A stretch of 64,000 bases of DNA from Sorangium cellulosum (GTDB lineage: Bacteria > Myxococcota_A > Polyangia > Polyangiales > Polyangiaceae): the NCBI RefSeq assembly GCF_002950945.1, contig NZ_CP012673.1, positions 10,926,501 to 10,990,500 on the forward strand. Reading direction: 5' to 3'. The notes below the pieces were generated by a model. The model was not told the DNA's origin and searched no databases. It saw only the letters and a program-made list of their open reading frames with translations. A program made the position numbers and the translations under genes. Of this stretch, positions 26,081 to 35,451 are shown piece by piece; position 1 is the stretch's first letter; the number at the start of each line of letters is the position of its first letter.

Positions 26081-28870
26081 ATGCGCCCGCCGGTCGCCGC
26101 CGTGCTGCTCCTGGAGGACAACGATCTCGACGCTGGGCTCGTCTGCGAGCGGCTCGATCAGGCAGCGCTCCCGGTGGAGGTCGAACGCGTCAGGGGCCGC
26201 GACGACTTCGTGGCACGGCTCCGGGAGAGGCCTTACGACCTCATCCTTGCCGACTGCGAGCTCCCGACGCTGGAAGGGCTCGGCTCGCTGGAGCTCGCCC
26301 GCGAGCACCAGCCCGACGCGGCGTTCGTCTTCGTCTCCGGGACGCCGGGAGAGGAGCGCGCGGTCGAGGCGCTGAAGCGCGGAGCGACCGACTACGTCAT
26401 GAAGCAGCGCCTCTCCGCGCTCCCGGCCGCCGTCGGGCGGGCGCTCGCTGAAGCCCGCGCGCGGCGCGCGCAGAAGGCAGCCGCAGCGGCCCTCCAGGAG
26501 AGGGAAGCGGAGTACCGTACCCTGTTCGAGGCGGCCGCGGCCGGGAGCGCGGAGGTGGACCTCCCGACTGGCAAGCTCATCCGCGTGAACCAGAAGTTCT
26601 GCGAGATGACGGGCTACACCCGGGACGAGCTGACCGGGAGGATGACCCTCGCCGACCTCACCCACCCGGACGACCGGGCCGGCCACCAGGCCGCGGTGGA
26701 CCGCCTCGAGCGGGGCGAGGTCCACGAATGCCAGTTCGAGAAGCGGTATGTCCGCAAGGACGGCGCGGTGCTCTGGGTCCATGTGACCGATTCCGTGGTC
26801 CGCCGGGCCGCGGGGCGGCCGGACCGGATCCTCGCCGTCGTTCAGGACATCACCGCCCGGAAGCGGGCCGAGGAACGTCTGCGGCTCCTCTACGCGGTGG
26901 GCGAGGCGACGCGGCCCGCGGCCGATCCCAGGGACGTGATGAGCGCCACCACGCGGCTCCTGGGCGAGCACCTGAAGGCCACGCGCTGCGCCTACGCCGG
27001 CGTGGAGCCCGACAACGACCAGTTCACGATCGAGGACTGGACGGCTCAGGGGGTCCCGAGCTCCGCCGGCACGTACTCGCTCGACCGGTTCGGCCCCCGG
27101 GCCGCGGCGGACATGCGCGAGGGTCGGACGCTCGTCGTGCGGGACATGGACCGGGAGGTCAGCCCCGCGGAGGGCGCGGACATGTTCAACGCGCTCGGCA
27201 TCAAGGCGATCGTCTGCTGTCCGCTCGTGAAAGGGGGGCGGCTGGTCGCGATGATGGCCGTCCACCAGGCCGCCCCCCGCGACTGGCAGCCTGAAGAGAT
27301 CGCCATCGTCGAAGAGGTGGTGGAGCGCTCGTGGGCGCATATCGAGCGGTTGCGGGCGGAGCTCGAGCGGGCGCGGTTCGCCCTGCTCGCCGAGAACGCG
27401 CACGACTTCGTCGGCATCGCCGGGCCGGACCTGACGCCGCTCTACGTGAACCGCGCGGGCATGGCCCTGATCGGGCTGGACAGCGCCGATGAGCTCCGGG
27501 CGACCAAGGTCCTCGACTTCTTCTTCCCGGAAGATCATCCGACCCTCCGCGACGAGTTCCTCCCCCGCGTCGCGCGCGAGGGGGCGGCCGAGATCGAGGT
27601 CCGGTTCCGGCATTTCAAGACCGGGGAGCCGATCTGGATGACCTACGGCGTCGTGGCGCTCAAGGACACCTCCGGGCGGCTCACCGGATTCGCGACCGTG
27701 AGCCGCAACATCAGCGAGCGGCGGCGGGCCGAGGAGGCGCTCAAGGAGGCCGACCGGCGGAAGGACGAGTTCCTGGCCATCCTCGCCCACGAGCTCAGGA
27801 ACCCGCTCGCGCCGATCCGCACCGGGCTCCAGACCCTCAAGCGGTCTCCGGCCGACGGCCCGGAGGCCGAGAGGACCCTGGCCATCATGGAGCGGCAGCT
27901 CGGGCACATGGTGCGTCTCATCGACGACCTGCTCGACGTCTCCCGGATCACCCGCGGGAAGATCGATCTCCGCAAGGAGCGGATCGACGTCGCGACCGTG
28001 ATCGAGAACGCCGTCGAGGCGAGCCGCCCGCTCGTCGAGGCCGGGAAACACACGCTCTCCGTCGCGCTGCCGGACGAGCCGCTGTGGCTCGACGCCGATC
28101 TCACCCGGCTGGCGCAGGTGGTGAATAACCTCATCAACAACGCGGCGAAATACACCCCGGATGGGGGCCGTATCGAGCTCTCGGTCCGCCGGGAGGGGCG
28201 CGAGGCGCTCGTCGTGGTCAAGGACTCCGGCGCCGGCATCTCGGGGGAGATGCTCCCTCGCGTCTTCGAGATGTTCGCCCAGGCGGACCGCACGCTGGAG
28301 CGCGCCCACGGGGGCCTCGGCGTCGGCCTCACGCTCGTCCACCGGCTCGTCCAGATGCACGGCGGGACGGTGCATGTGGAGAGCGAGGGCCTGAATCGGG
28401 GGAGCACGTTCACCGTGCGGCTTCCGCTCCTGGACGCCCCCGCGAAGGCCGACGCGAAGCCCCCCGAGAGCGGCAGGGTGAAGGGCAATGCGCCCGGCAA
28501 GCGCGTCCTGGTCGTCGACGACAACCGGGATGGCGCCGAGACCCTCGCCCTCCTGCTCGAGATCTTCGGCCACAGCACCCAGATCGCGTACGACGGCCCG
28601 GGCGCCCTGGAGGCCGTCCAGACGTTCCGCCCCGACGTCGCGTTCCTCGACATCGGCCTCCCGGGGTTCAGCGGCTACGAGGTCGCCAGGCGGTTCCGTG
28701 AGGACCCGACGCTCCGCTCGACGGTCCTCGTCGCCCTCACCGGCTGGGGTGCGGACGAGTACCGGCAGAAGAGCCGGGAGGCCGGCTTCGACTTCCATCT
28801 CACGAAGCCGGTCCAGGCCGCGCAGGTGCGCGACATCCTCTCGCGGGTGTCCGAGCTCGGCGGCCACTGA
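26081..28870 (+). CDS. Hybrid sensor histidine kinase (REC-PAS-GAF-PAS-HisKA-HATPase-REC)
   Basis: Start taken at ATG 26081, which opens directly with a receiver domain; the upstream open frame is not protein-like. In order, over 929 residues: receiver (about 5-120, phospho-acceptor Asp58 in L-A-D-C-E), PAS (about 140-265, ending D-I-T-A-R-K-R-A-E), GAF (about 280-430), second PAS (about 440-560), HisKA with F-L-A-I-L-A-H-E-L-R-N-P (His570), HATPase with N-N-L-I-N-N-A-A-K-Y and G-G-L-G-V-G-L, and a C-terminal receiver with V-V-D-D-N and A-F-L-D-I-G-L-P-G. There is no membrane helix, so it senses a cytoplasmic signal. Receivers at both ends allow input from one phosphorelay and output to another. 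No partner regulator is adjacent. Confidence 0.94.
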   Translation: MRPPVAAVLLLEDNDLDAGLVCERLDQAALPVEVERVRGRDDFVARLRERPYDLILADCELPTLEGLGSLELAREHQPDAAFVFVSGTPGEERAVEALKRGATDYVMKQRLSALPAAVGRALAEARARRAQKAAAAALQEREAEYRTLFEAAAAGSAEVDLPTGKLIRVNQKFCEMTGYTRDELTGRMTLADLTHPDDRAGHQAAVDRLERGEVHECQFEKRYVRKDGAVLWVHVTDSVVRRAAGRPDRILAVVQDITARKRAEERLRLLYAVGEATRPAADPRDVMSATTRLLGEHLKATRCAYAGVEPDNDQFTIEDWTAQGVPSSAGTYSLDRFGPRAAADMREGRTLVVRDMDREVSPAEGADMFNALGIKAIVCCPLVKGGRLVAMMAVHQAAPRDWQPEEIAIVEEVVERSWAHIERLRAELERARFALLAENAHDFVGIAGPDLTPLYVNRAGMALIGLDSADELRATKVLDFFFPEDHPTLRDEFLPRVAREGAAEIEVRFRHFKTGEPIWMTYGVVALKDTSGRLTGFATVSRNISERRRAEEALKEADRRKDEFLAILAHELRNPLAPIRTGLQTLKRSPADGPEAERTLAIMERQLGHMVRLIDDLLDVSRITRGKIDLRKERIDVATVIENAVEASRPLVEAGKHTLSVALPDEPLWLDADLTRLAQVVNNLINNAAKYTPDGGRIELSVRREGREALVVVKDSGAGISGEMLPRVFEMFAQADRTLERAHGGLGVGLTLVHRLVQMHGGTVHVESEGLNRGSTFTVRLPLLDAPAKADAKPPESGRVKGNAPGKRVLVVDDNRDGAETLALLLEIFGHSTQIAYDGPGALEAVQTFRPDVAFLDIGLPGFSGYEVARRFREDPTLRSTVLVALTGWGADEYRQKSREAGFDFHLTKPVQAAQVRDILSRVSELGGH

Positions 28871-28897
28871 CACGCTCGCGAGGCGGGGAGCGCCGCT

Positions 28898-31207
28898 TCA
28901 GGAGCGGCCCAGCGCGATCTGGAGGAGCGAGCGGAAGAAGAACGCGAGGAACCCGAACACCGCCCGCGTCTTGTCCGGCAGAACGCGCCCGCCGGGTACC
29001 CGGAACGACAGGAGGAGATGCACCACGTCGATCGGCCGGAGCCGCGTGATGCCCTCGCCCACCACGCGCCCCTGCTCGTCGTCTCCCTCCTGGATCCGGA
29101 AGGGGAGCGCGGCGCCCTCTCGCCACATCCGCCACAAGGCAGCGACGCCGCGCGACCGGAAGACCCGGGCGCCGCGCAGCGTGAACCGCAGGCCGCCGTC
29201 GCCGTAGAACGGAAGCACATAGCGGATCTCCCTGTCCGGCCCGGTCCCGGTGTCGGCGAACAGGTTCCAGACCCCCTCCTTGATCGCGGTCCTCCGCGCG
29301 GTCAGGCCCTCGGCGAACAACGTGCCCGTCACGACCGCCGGGTGCGCGGGGTCGCTGATGAACCTGGCCAGGTAGGAGATGGTGATGCGCAGGTGAAGGC
29401 GCACCGGGCGAGGCGCCGCGCGCCCGGCGGCCGCCCCTTCCGGGAGGCGCTCCCAGGAGCCGGCGAGCCGCTCACGGAACTTCAGGCCGAGCCCCGAGTG
29501 CCGCGGCGGCGACGTCCCCTCGGCCGGTATCGCGATGGCCGTCAGCGGATCCGCGTACGGCGTCGCGTGCGCGCGCTCCGGCGCCGTCCAGCCCTCCTGG
29601 CGCGTGATCCGCCGGATGATCCGCTCGATGTTCCGCTCGGCCACCGCGGCGATGGTGTGCGCGGGGTTGACCCCGGTCGCCGCCGGCAGGATCGAGCCGT
29701 CGAGCACGAAGAGGTCCGGGTAATTGAACACCTCGCCGAGCCCGCTCGTGACGCCGTCGGCCGCGTTGTCCCCCATGCGGCAGCCGCCGAGGCTGTGGAC
29801 GGTGATCGGCAGGTGCGCGAACCGCCAGAAAGGAGAGACGGCGTAGTTGCCTCTGAGCTGCGTGACGATGTCCTGGGCGAGCCGCTCTGCCACGCTGTAG
29901 AGCAGCAGGTTCGACGCGACGTCCCACCGGACCGACAGCTTTCTGCCGCCCTTCACGAGCTCGATCCGCCCGTTGGCCAGGTCTCTCCCCATGACGAAAA
30001 AGGCCGCGGTGTGCCGCATCTCCTCCGGCGTGATCGCGGGCGGCTCCTGCTTCGACGCGGCCTCCACGATCTCGTCGAGCACGTCGGCGGTCGGCGGCCC
30101 CGCCGCGGGCGTCCAGGGCCTGTGCAGCGCCGCGAACAGCCGGGAGCGCCAGTGGGTGTGCGGCCGCGCGAGCCTGAGGATCGGCCAGAGCTGCCTCGGG
30201 AAGCCGCCGTCCTCGATCAGGAACCACCCCGCGTCCCGCCCGCCCGGACGTGTGTAGACGACGCCCGTGGTGATGGGCGGCCCGCCGTCCGGCTCGAACG
30301 GCGCAGCGACGTCGAAGCCGAGGGCGAGCATGTCCCCGTTGCCCGAGTAGCCCGCGCCGAGCTGGTCGCTGAGCTGCCGCATCGCGCCCGCTTCCCTGCA
30401 GCGCAGGAGCAGCTCCGTCGAGTTGAGCGAGCCCCCGCAGACGAAGACGTGCTCGGCCTCTTCCGACAGCGCCTGCCCGCCGCGCCCGTGGTCGCGGTAC
30501 GTCACGCGGTACCGCCGCCCCTCCGCGCCGGAGAGCGGCTCTATGAGCGTGACCTCGCACTGCGTGCGCATCACCGCGCCGGCGCGCTCGGCGAGCGCGA
30601 GGTAGTTCATGTCCAGGGTGTTCCTCGCCCGGTGGGGGCAGCCCAGGGTGCACTCGCCGCAGCGGGCGCACCCGCCCTGGAGCACCCCGAACTTGTTCGG
30701 CCGGAGCGTCGGATCATCGGAGAAGTTGAGGGCCAGCGGCGGATAGAAGAGCTGGCCTCCGCGTCCCAGCCGGGAGAGCGCCTCGACCATCTGCCGCGTC
30801 TTCGGCGGCAATCCTCCCGGCGAGCGGGTGATCGGCTGGACATCGAGCATGTAGGCGACGAGATCGTAATACGGGTCGAGCGCCTCGCGGCTGTAGCCCT
30901 CGGGCCACCCGCGCGCGAAGACCTCCGCGGGCGCGCGCAGGTGCACGTTCGCGTAGATCAACGAGCCGCCGCCGTACGCCGCCGACTGCACGACGCGCAT
31001 CTGATCGATGGGCCGGACGTCGTACATCCCTCCCGTCTTTTTCCAGAGCCACTGATCGGGCGGACCTTGCGGGAATTGAGGGACCTCCTGGTCGTAGCGG
31101 CGGCCGCGTTCCAGCACGGTCACCGCAAATCCGGCCTGCGCGAGGCGGCAGGCGGAGACCGCTCCGCCAAAACCAGTTCCGATCACGATCGCTCGATGTT
31201 GTGCCAT
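28898..31207 (-). CDS. GMC oxidoreductase, cholesterol-oxidase-like, with C-terminal extension
   Basis: The 769-residue protein opens with a dinucleotide-binding motif (V-I-G-T-G-F-G-G-A-V) and follows the GMC flavoprotein order: G-G-G-S-L-I-Y-A-N-V, then the C-terminal H-S-L-G-G-C-R-M-G and N-P-A-H-T-I-A-A-V-A-E-R (about 525-550). Unlike simple GMC enzymes it carries a Cys cluster, G-C-A-R-C-G-E-C-T-L-G-C-P (about residue 180), which looks like an Fe-S or zinc site. Residues after about 575 form an additional beta-rich domain seen in large bacterial cholesterol-oxidase-like proteins. No signal peptide. The expected reaction is FAD-dependent oxidation of a hydrophobic alcohol. It converges on the histidine kinase gene. 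Confidence 0.87.
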   Translation of the reverse strand: MAQHRAIVIGTGFGGAVSACRLAQAGFAVTVLERGRRYDQEVPQFPQGPPDQWLWKKTGGMYDVRPIDQMRVVQSAAYGGGSLIYANVHLRAPAEVFARGWPEGYSREALDPYYDLVAYMLDVQPITRSPGGLPPKTRQMVEALSRLGRGGQLFYPPLALNFSDDPTLRPNKFGVLQGGCARCGECTLGCPHRARNTLDMNYLALAERAGAVMRTQCEVTLIEPLSGAEGRRYRVTYRDHGRGGQALSEEAEHVFVCGGSLNSTELLLRCREAGAMRQLSDQLGAGYSGNGDMLALGFDVAAPFEPDGGPPITTGVVYTRPGGRDAGWFLIEDGGFPRQLWPILRLARPHTHWRSRLFAALHRPWTPAAGPPTADVLDEIVEAASKQEPPAITPEEMRHTAAFFVMGRDLANGRIELVKGGRKLSVRWDVASNLLLYSVAERLAQDIVTQLRGNYAVSPFWRFAHLPITVHSLGGCRMGDNAADGVTSGLGEVFNYPDLFVLDGSILPAATGVNPAHTIAAVAERNIERIIRRITRQEGWTAPERAHATPYADPLTAIAIPAEGTSPPRHSGLGLKFRERLAGSWERLPEGAAAGRAAPRPVRLHLRITISYLARFISDPAHPAVVTGTLFAEGLTARRTAIKEGVWNLFADTGTGPDREIRYVLPFYGDGGLRFTLRGARVFRSRGVAALWRMWREGAALPFRIQEGDDEQGRVVGEGITRLRPIDVVHLLLSFRVPGGRVLPDKTRAVFGFLAFFFRSLLQIALGRS

Positions 31208-31808
31208 GGATCCCCCCGCCGCCCAGCGTCGAGCCTAGGGACCGCGGCGCCCTACCGCCATCGGGTGAGGCCGCGCACCGGCATGGCGCTCGCGGGGGCG
31301 GACGCGCGACGGGGCGAAGCACGAGAGTCGGGAGCACGATGGATCGCTGGCAGACGTCGAGGCCTTCGCGAGCGAGGAGAGCGAGGCTCTCGGCATCGTC
31401 GCGGGAGGGAGGGCCGATGCGTGGAGGGAGATGGAGGACGCCGGTCCGAACGGGATCGGCGCCGGCCATCGCGCGCTGCCGCGGCAGACCTGCGCACGAC
31501 AGCATGCGCTCCAGCTTCCCGGGTACCCTCTGCCGGAGCTCGCCGCTGGACGTCCGCGCACGATCGCCTTGCTTGGTACGGTCATCGGGGCGATGCTCTG
31601 CAGTGTGCGACACGGACCCGCCCCAGGAACGCGAGGCCTTCGAGCCCCCCTCCGCGTCCCCGCGGTCCTTCGAGACGAGGGGCCGCGGCGGACCGGACGG
31701 ACGGCGCTGGACCCACCCGCCCCCAGCCGCCCAGCGAAGACGAGCTCTCTTCGGATGAGGACGCGCTAGCCTGGAAGGCTGAAGGTCGAGATGAGAAGGA
31801 GGATCTTC
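31208..31808. other. 600-base gap without a supported gene
   Basis: Between the GMC oxidoreductase (minus) and the toxin-antitoxin pair (plus). The frames present are Ser/Arg/Pro-rich products of base composition. A stretch at about 31340-31480 has a slightly more protein-like frame but neither start nor end. This may be decayed sequence at the edge of the accessory region. Confidence 0.45.
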
Positions 31809-32069
31809 ATGGCGGAACCTGCGGAAACGCTGTCGGCAGACGACCTGTTGCCCCTCGCAAAGAAGCTGCCAAGGGGCGAGCAGCTTCGCCTCGCTCGCAC
31901 GCTTCTGGAGCTAGATCCCGCGACGGGGGACGACCTCCTCGAGAAGCGGCGCGCAGGGATCGGCCGCTACGCCGGTCGGGGGCGGATAGCAGAAGATTTC
32001 GACGCACCGCTCCCTCCGGAGATCCAGAAGTACTTCGAAGGTGAGACCGACGAGGACGACGCGCCGTGA
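31809..32069 (+). CDS. Antitoxin of a PIN-toxin pair
   Basis: ATG 31809 is preceded by a near-perfect AAGGAGG. The acidic 86-residue product starts with L-S-A-D-D-L-L-P-L-A-K-K-L-P-R-G-E-Q-L-R-L-A-R-T-L, a helical segment common in the short antitoxins partnered with PIN toxins. It ends in a very acidic tail (E-G-E-T-D-E-D-D-A-P) likely to wrap the toxin. No ribbon-helix-helix or AbrB DNA-binding motif is obvious. The stop overlaps the GTG of the toxin gene, the usual arrangement that keeps antitoxin in excess. Confidence 0.7.
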   Translation: MAEPAETLSADDLLPLAKKLPRGEQLRLARTLLELDPATGDDLLEKRRAGIGRYAGRGRIAEDFDAPLPPEIQKYFEGETDEDDAP

Positions 32070-32464
32070 GGCTCCTTCTCGACACCCATGTCTGGCTTTG
32101 GTTCGCGCTTGATCCGGGACGGGTCTCCGCGGATGTGCAAGCCTTGCTCGGCAGCGTGGATACGGAGATCTATGTCTCCGTGGCCAGCCTGTGGGAGGTG
32201 GTCATCAAGACAAGCCTGGGAAAGCTCGACCTACCCGACCCGCCAGAGACGTTCTGGGAGTGTCAAACCCGTGGCAGCGGGATGGCCACGTTGCCCATTC
32301 GTCCCGAGCACATCCTCGATATCGCAGTTCTTCCTCACATTCATCGTGATCCCTTCGACCGCCTGCTCGTCGCACAAGCGCGCGTCGAGCGCCTCACGCT
32401 CGTGACCACGGATCCCAAGATACGAGCGTACCCTGTGGCGACGCTCTCCGCGGAGAGCTCCTGA
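32066..32464 (+). CDS. PIN-domain toxin (VapC-like)
   Basis: A 132-residue PIN domain starting at GTG 32066. The acidic active-site residues are in L-L-L-D-T-H-V-W-L-W (Asp6), S-L-W-E-V-V-I-K (Glu near 43) and H-R-D-P-F-D-R-L-L-V-A-Q-A (two Asp near 96-99), with a final T-T-D-P-K-I. This is the T-H-x-W subgroup of type II toxins, ribonucleases that cut tRNA or other RNA when freed from antitoxin. The pair sits at the start of the mosaic accessory region, which fits a stabilising or defensive role. Confidence 0.87.
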   Translation: MRLLLDTHVWLWFALDPGRVSADVQALLGSVDTEIYVSVASLWEVVIKTSLGKLDLPDPPETFWECQTRGSGMATLPIRPEHILDIAVLPHIHRDPFDRLLVAQARVERLTLVTTDPKIRAYPVATLSAESS

Positions 32465-32676
32465 GGCCGATGGGGCGCTCCGGCTCTCGCCCCAAGTGAA
32501 GGTCACGACGGGTTTGGCGCCCGTCGGCTCGGGTCGAGCCGGACGCCGGGGCAGCGGCTCGGACGAGGCGCGGCCGCGCGGCGCGGGCGATCTGCCCGGT
32601 CGTGGAAGACGCTCGGAGGACGAAGCACCTGGTTCCAGTTCCAGCGCCGGCGGGCTTCAGGTAAGAGCTAGATATC

Positions 32677-33747
32677 ATGGAACGTCTTCTCAGCGAGGAG
32701 CTCCGGCGTCTCTCGGCCATGCTGGAGGACGTCGCCCACCGGCTCGACGGGAAGACCGTGCTCATCACCGGAGCGGCCGGGTTCATCGGGAGCTACCTCG
32801 TCGGCGTCCTCCAGGAGCTGAGCCGGAGCAGGCTCGCGCGGCCGGCGCGGATCGTCGCGCTCGACAACCTCATCACCGGGACGAAGGATAACCGGTTCTT
32901 CGACCTCGACGATCCGGCGCTCACGTTCACGAAGCACGATGTGACGAAGCCCTACCTGGACGACGTGAGCCCCGATTTCATCATCCACGCTGCCGGGATC
33001 GCGTCCCCGGTGTACTACGCCAGGTACCCGCTCGAGACGATCGACGCGACCATCCAAGGCATCCGGAACGTGCTGGAGCTCGCGCGCCGCACGCGCCCCG
33101 AGGCCGTCCTCTATTTCAGCTCGAGCGAGATCTACGGCGATCCGCCGGCCGAGTTCATCCCGACCCCGGAGGACTACCCGGGACACGTCTCGCCCACGGG
33201 GCTCCGCGCCTGTTACGACGAGTCGAAGCGCCTCGGCGAGACGCTCGCGACGGTCTACCACCGCCAGTACGGCGTCCCGGTGACGAGCGTCCGCCCCTTC
33301 AACGTCTATGGCCCGGGGATGCGGCGCGACGATTACCGCGTGCTGCCGAACTTCCTTGGCGCCGCGCTCGACCGGAGGGCCGTCGAGGTCTTCGGGGACG
33401 GGACGCAGACGCGCACGTTCTGCTACGCGACCGACGGGGTGAACGGCTTCCTGCGCGCGCTCCTGCTCGGCCGGCCCGGCGAGGTGTACAACATCGGCTC
33501 CGACGCCGAGGAGATCTCGATGCGCGACCTGGCGAGGAAGGTGGAAGAGGCCCTCGGCGAGCCGCTCGACATCCGCCTCGCCGAGCCGCCGGAGGGATAC
33601 CCGGTCGGCGACCCGAGCCGCCGCCGGCCGGACATCACCAAGGCGAAGCGGGAGCTCGGGTATGCGCCGACGGTCCCGCTCGCGGAAGGGCTCCCGCGGA
33701 TGATCGCGTGGTACCGGCTCCTCCGCCAGGAGGCCACGTCGCCCTGA
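32677..33747 (+). CDS. NAD-dependent epimerase/dehydratase, UDP-glucuronate decarboxylase-like
   Basis: A 356-residue extended short-chain dehydrogenase. After a 25-residue helical leader comes the NAD motif T-G-A-A-G-F-I-G-S (about 31-39), the active-site Ser strand L-Y-F-S-S-S-E-I-Y-G, and Y-D-E-S-K-R (the YxxxK pair near 183-187). Then V-R-P-F-N-V-Y-G-P-G-M and P-D-I-T-K-A-K-R-E-L-G-Y follow. The Y-G-D and D-E-S-K-R combination is characteristic of UDP-xylose synthase and related nucleotide-sugar enzymes. It would act in cell-surface polysaccharide or natural-product sugar synthesis. No glycosyltransferase is next to it, so its pathway is open. Confidence 0.88.
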   Translation: MERLLSEELRRLSAMLEDVAHRLDGKTVLITGAAGFIGSYLVGVLQELSRSRLARPARIVALDNLITGTKDNRFFDLDDPALTFTKHDVTKPYLDDVSPDFIIHAAGIASPVYYARYPLETIDATIQGIRNVLELARRTRPEAVLYFSSSEIYGDPPAEFIPTPEDYPGHVSPTGLRACYDESKRLGETLATVYHRQYGVPVTSVRPFNVYGPGMRRDDYRVLPNFLGAALDRRAVEVFGDGTQTRTFCYATDGVNGFLRALLLGRPGEVYNIGSDAEEISMRDLARKVEEALGEPLDIRLAEPPEGYPVGDPSRRRPDITKAKRELGYAPTVPLAEGLPRMIAWYRLLRQEATSP

Positions 33748-34009
33748 GGCCCCGCGGGCCGCCGCGGGACCGGAGGGCCGCGGCGGCGAGGTGAGGGCGC
33801 GAGCCTCCGTCGCTGAGGGTCGCAGCCGCCAGATCTCCGCCCGGCTCGCGGGCAGAAACCGCCGGATTACCAGGAGCTCTGCCGTGCGCCGCTCGCGCAG
33901 GAGGGCACGCGAGCCCGCGGCGCGTGTGGATCGCCCGCTCCGGGACGGCGCGCGGCGCGTCGTGGGGTGTCCGTCGGCGACGGCCCGCGCGTTGCAATGG
34001 CGGGTCGCC

Positions 34010-35446
34010 ATGAACCACGCCACCCAGCAGAACCTTCGTTCTAGCGACTCCTTCGGCGGCCGCAGGGCCGTTGTCATCGGCGGCAGCCTCGCTGGCCTCG
34101 TCGCGGCCCGCGTGCTCGCCGACCATTTCGACGAGGTCATCGTCATCGAGCGCGATGGCATCCCCGACGACCTCCGTGAGCCCCGCAAGGGCGTGCCGCA
34201 GTCCCGCCAGCTCCACGGCCTGCTCGCGCGGGGGGAGAAGATCCTGAACGACCTGTTCCCCGGCCTCACCGAGGATCTGGTCGCGGACGGGGCGGTCTCC
34301 TTCGACGTCGGGCTCGGCCTCGCCTGGCACCACCTCGGCGCGTGGAAGCTGCGCTGCGCGACCGGCGTGAAGAACGTGTGCATGACCCGCCCGCTGCTCG
34401 AGGCGCACGTGCGGCGCCGCACCTTCGCGCTCGGCCGCGTGCGGCGCATGGATCAGCACGACGCGCTCGAGCTCGCGGCGTCGCCCGATCGCTCGCGGCT
34501 CACGGGCGTCGTGATCCGGCGGCGCGACGGGCAGGGTGAGCCCGAGCTGCTGCCGGCGGACCTCGTGGTGGACGCCAGCGGGCGCGGCTCGCGGACGCCG
34601 GCGTGGCTCGAGGCGCTCGGGTATGAGCGGCCGGAGGAGTCGACGATCAAGGTGCAGGTGGGCTACGCGAGCCGGCAGTACCGGCCGCGGGATCCGTCGA
34701 AGTTCTCGTGGAAGGGGCTGTACGTCCTCGGCTCCCCGTCGGACAGCCGGCGGTTCGGCTGCATCGCGCCGGTCGAGGGCGGGCGCTGGATGGTGCTGCT
34801 CGCGGGGCTCTTCGGCGACCACGCGCCCGCGGATCCCGACGGCTTCCTGGAGTACGCGCGGGGCCTGCCGAACGACACGCTCTACCGGGCGCTGCTCGCG
34901 GCCGAGCCGGAGACGGAGGTCTTCACCTACAAGTTCCCGGCGCACGTCCGGCGTCATTACGAGCGCATGGCGCGCCTGCCCGAGGGGCTCGCCGTGCTCG
35001 GCGACGCCCACGCGAGCTTCAACCCTGTTTACGGTCAGGGGATGACGTCGGCTTGCCTCCAGGCGGTCACGCTCGGCGAAGCGCTCGTGGAGCAGCGCCG
35101 CCGCGCGGGCCAGGGCGAGATCGCGGGGCTCACCCGGCGTTACCAGGCTGTCGCGGCGCAGGTGGTCGAGCACCCGTGGCAGATGTCCACGGGGGAGGAC
35201 CTCGCCTACCCGGAGACCGAGGGGCAGCGGCCGCTCCTCCAGCCCGTCATGCGCTGGTACACCGGGATGCTGCACCGGGCGGCGCAGGTGGATCGCGAGG
35301 TCCTCGTGCAGTTCGTGCGCGTGATGAACCTGCTCGACCGGCCCGAGTCGCTGATGGCGCCCGGCATGTTCCTGCGCGTGCTGCTCGCGGCGCGCACGGC
35401 GGCGTCGCCGGCGGTGAGCGCGGCCGCCCCGGGATACGCGGGCTGA
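34010..35446 (+). CDS. FAD-dependent monooxygenase/epoxidase-like protein
   Basis: Start at ATG 34010, which puts the FAD-binding A-V-V-I-G-G-S-L-A-G-L at residues 20-30; upstream sequence is not protein-like. The 478-residue protein has I-V-I-E-R-D at the end of the second strand, L-V-V-D-A-S-G-R-G-S-R-T-P-A-W-L (DG-type motif near 190) and the third FAD motif G-D-A-H-A-S-F-N-P-V-Y-G-Q-G-M near 335. This places it in the aromatic-hydroxylase/squalene-epoxidase-like superfamily, close to proteins annotated as polyketide or terpene epoxidases. Product and partner reductase are unknown. A P450 gene lies 470 bases downstream on the opposite strand. Confidence 0.86.
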   Translation: MNHATQQNLRSSDSFGGRRAVVIGGSLAGLVAARVLADHFDEVIVIERDGIPDDLREPRKGVPQSRQLHGLLARGEKILNDLFPGLTEDLVADGAVSFDVGLGLAWHHLGAWKLRCATGVKNVCMTRPLLEAHVRRRTFALGRVRRMDQHDALELAASPDRSRLTGVVIRRRDGQGEPELLPADLVVDASGRGSRTPAWLEALGYERPEESTIKVQVGYASRQYRPRDPSKFSWKGLYVLGSPSDSRRFGCIAPVEGGRWMVLLAGLFGDHAPADPDGFLEYARGLPNDTLYRALLAAEPETEVFTYKFPAHVRRHYERMARLPEGLAVLGDAHASFNPVYGQGMTSACLQAVTLGEALVEQRRRAGQGEIAGLTRRYQAVAAQVVEHPWQMSTGEDLAYPETEGQRPLLQPVMRWYTGMLHRAAQVDREVLVQFVRVMNLLDRPESLMAPGMFLRVLLAARTAASPAVSAAAPGYAG

Positions 35447-35451
35447 GCGGG

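Noticed and set aside
25910-28873. Minus-strand open frame of about 987 codons opposite the histidine kinase
   Set aside because: Shadow of a seven-domain kinase gene; product is low-complexity Arg/Glu/Val sequence.
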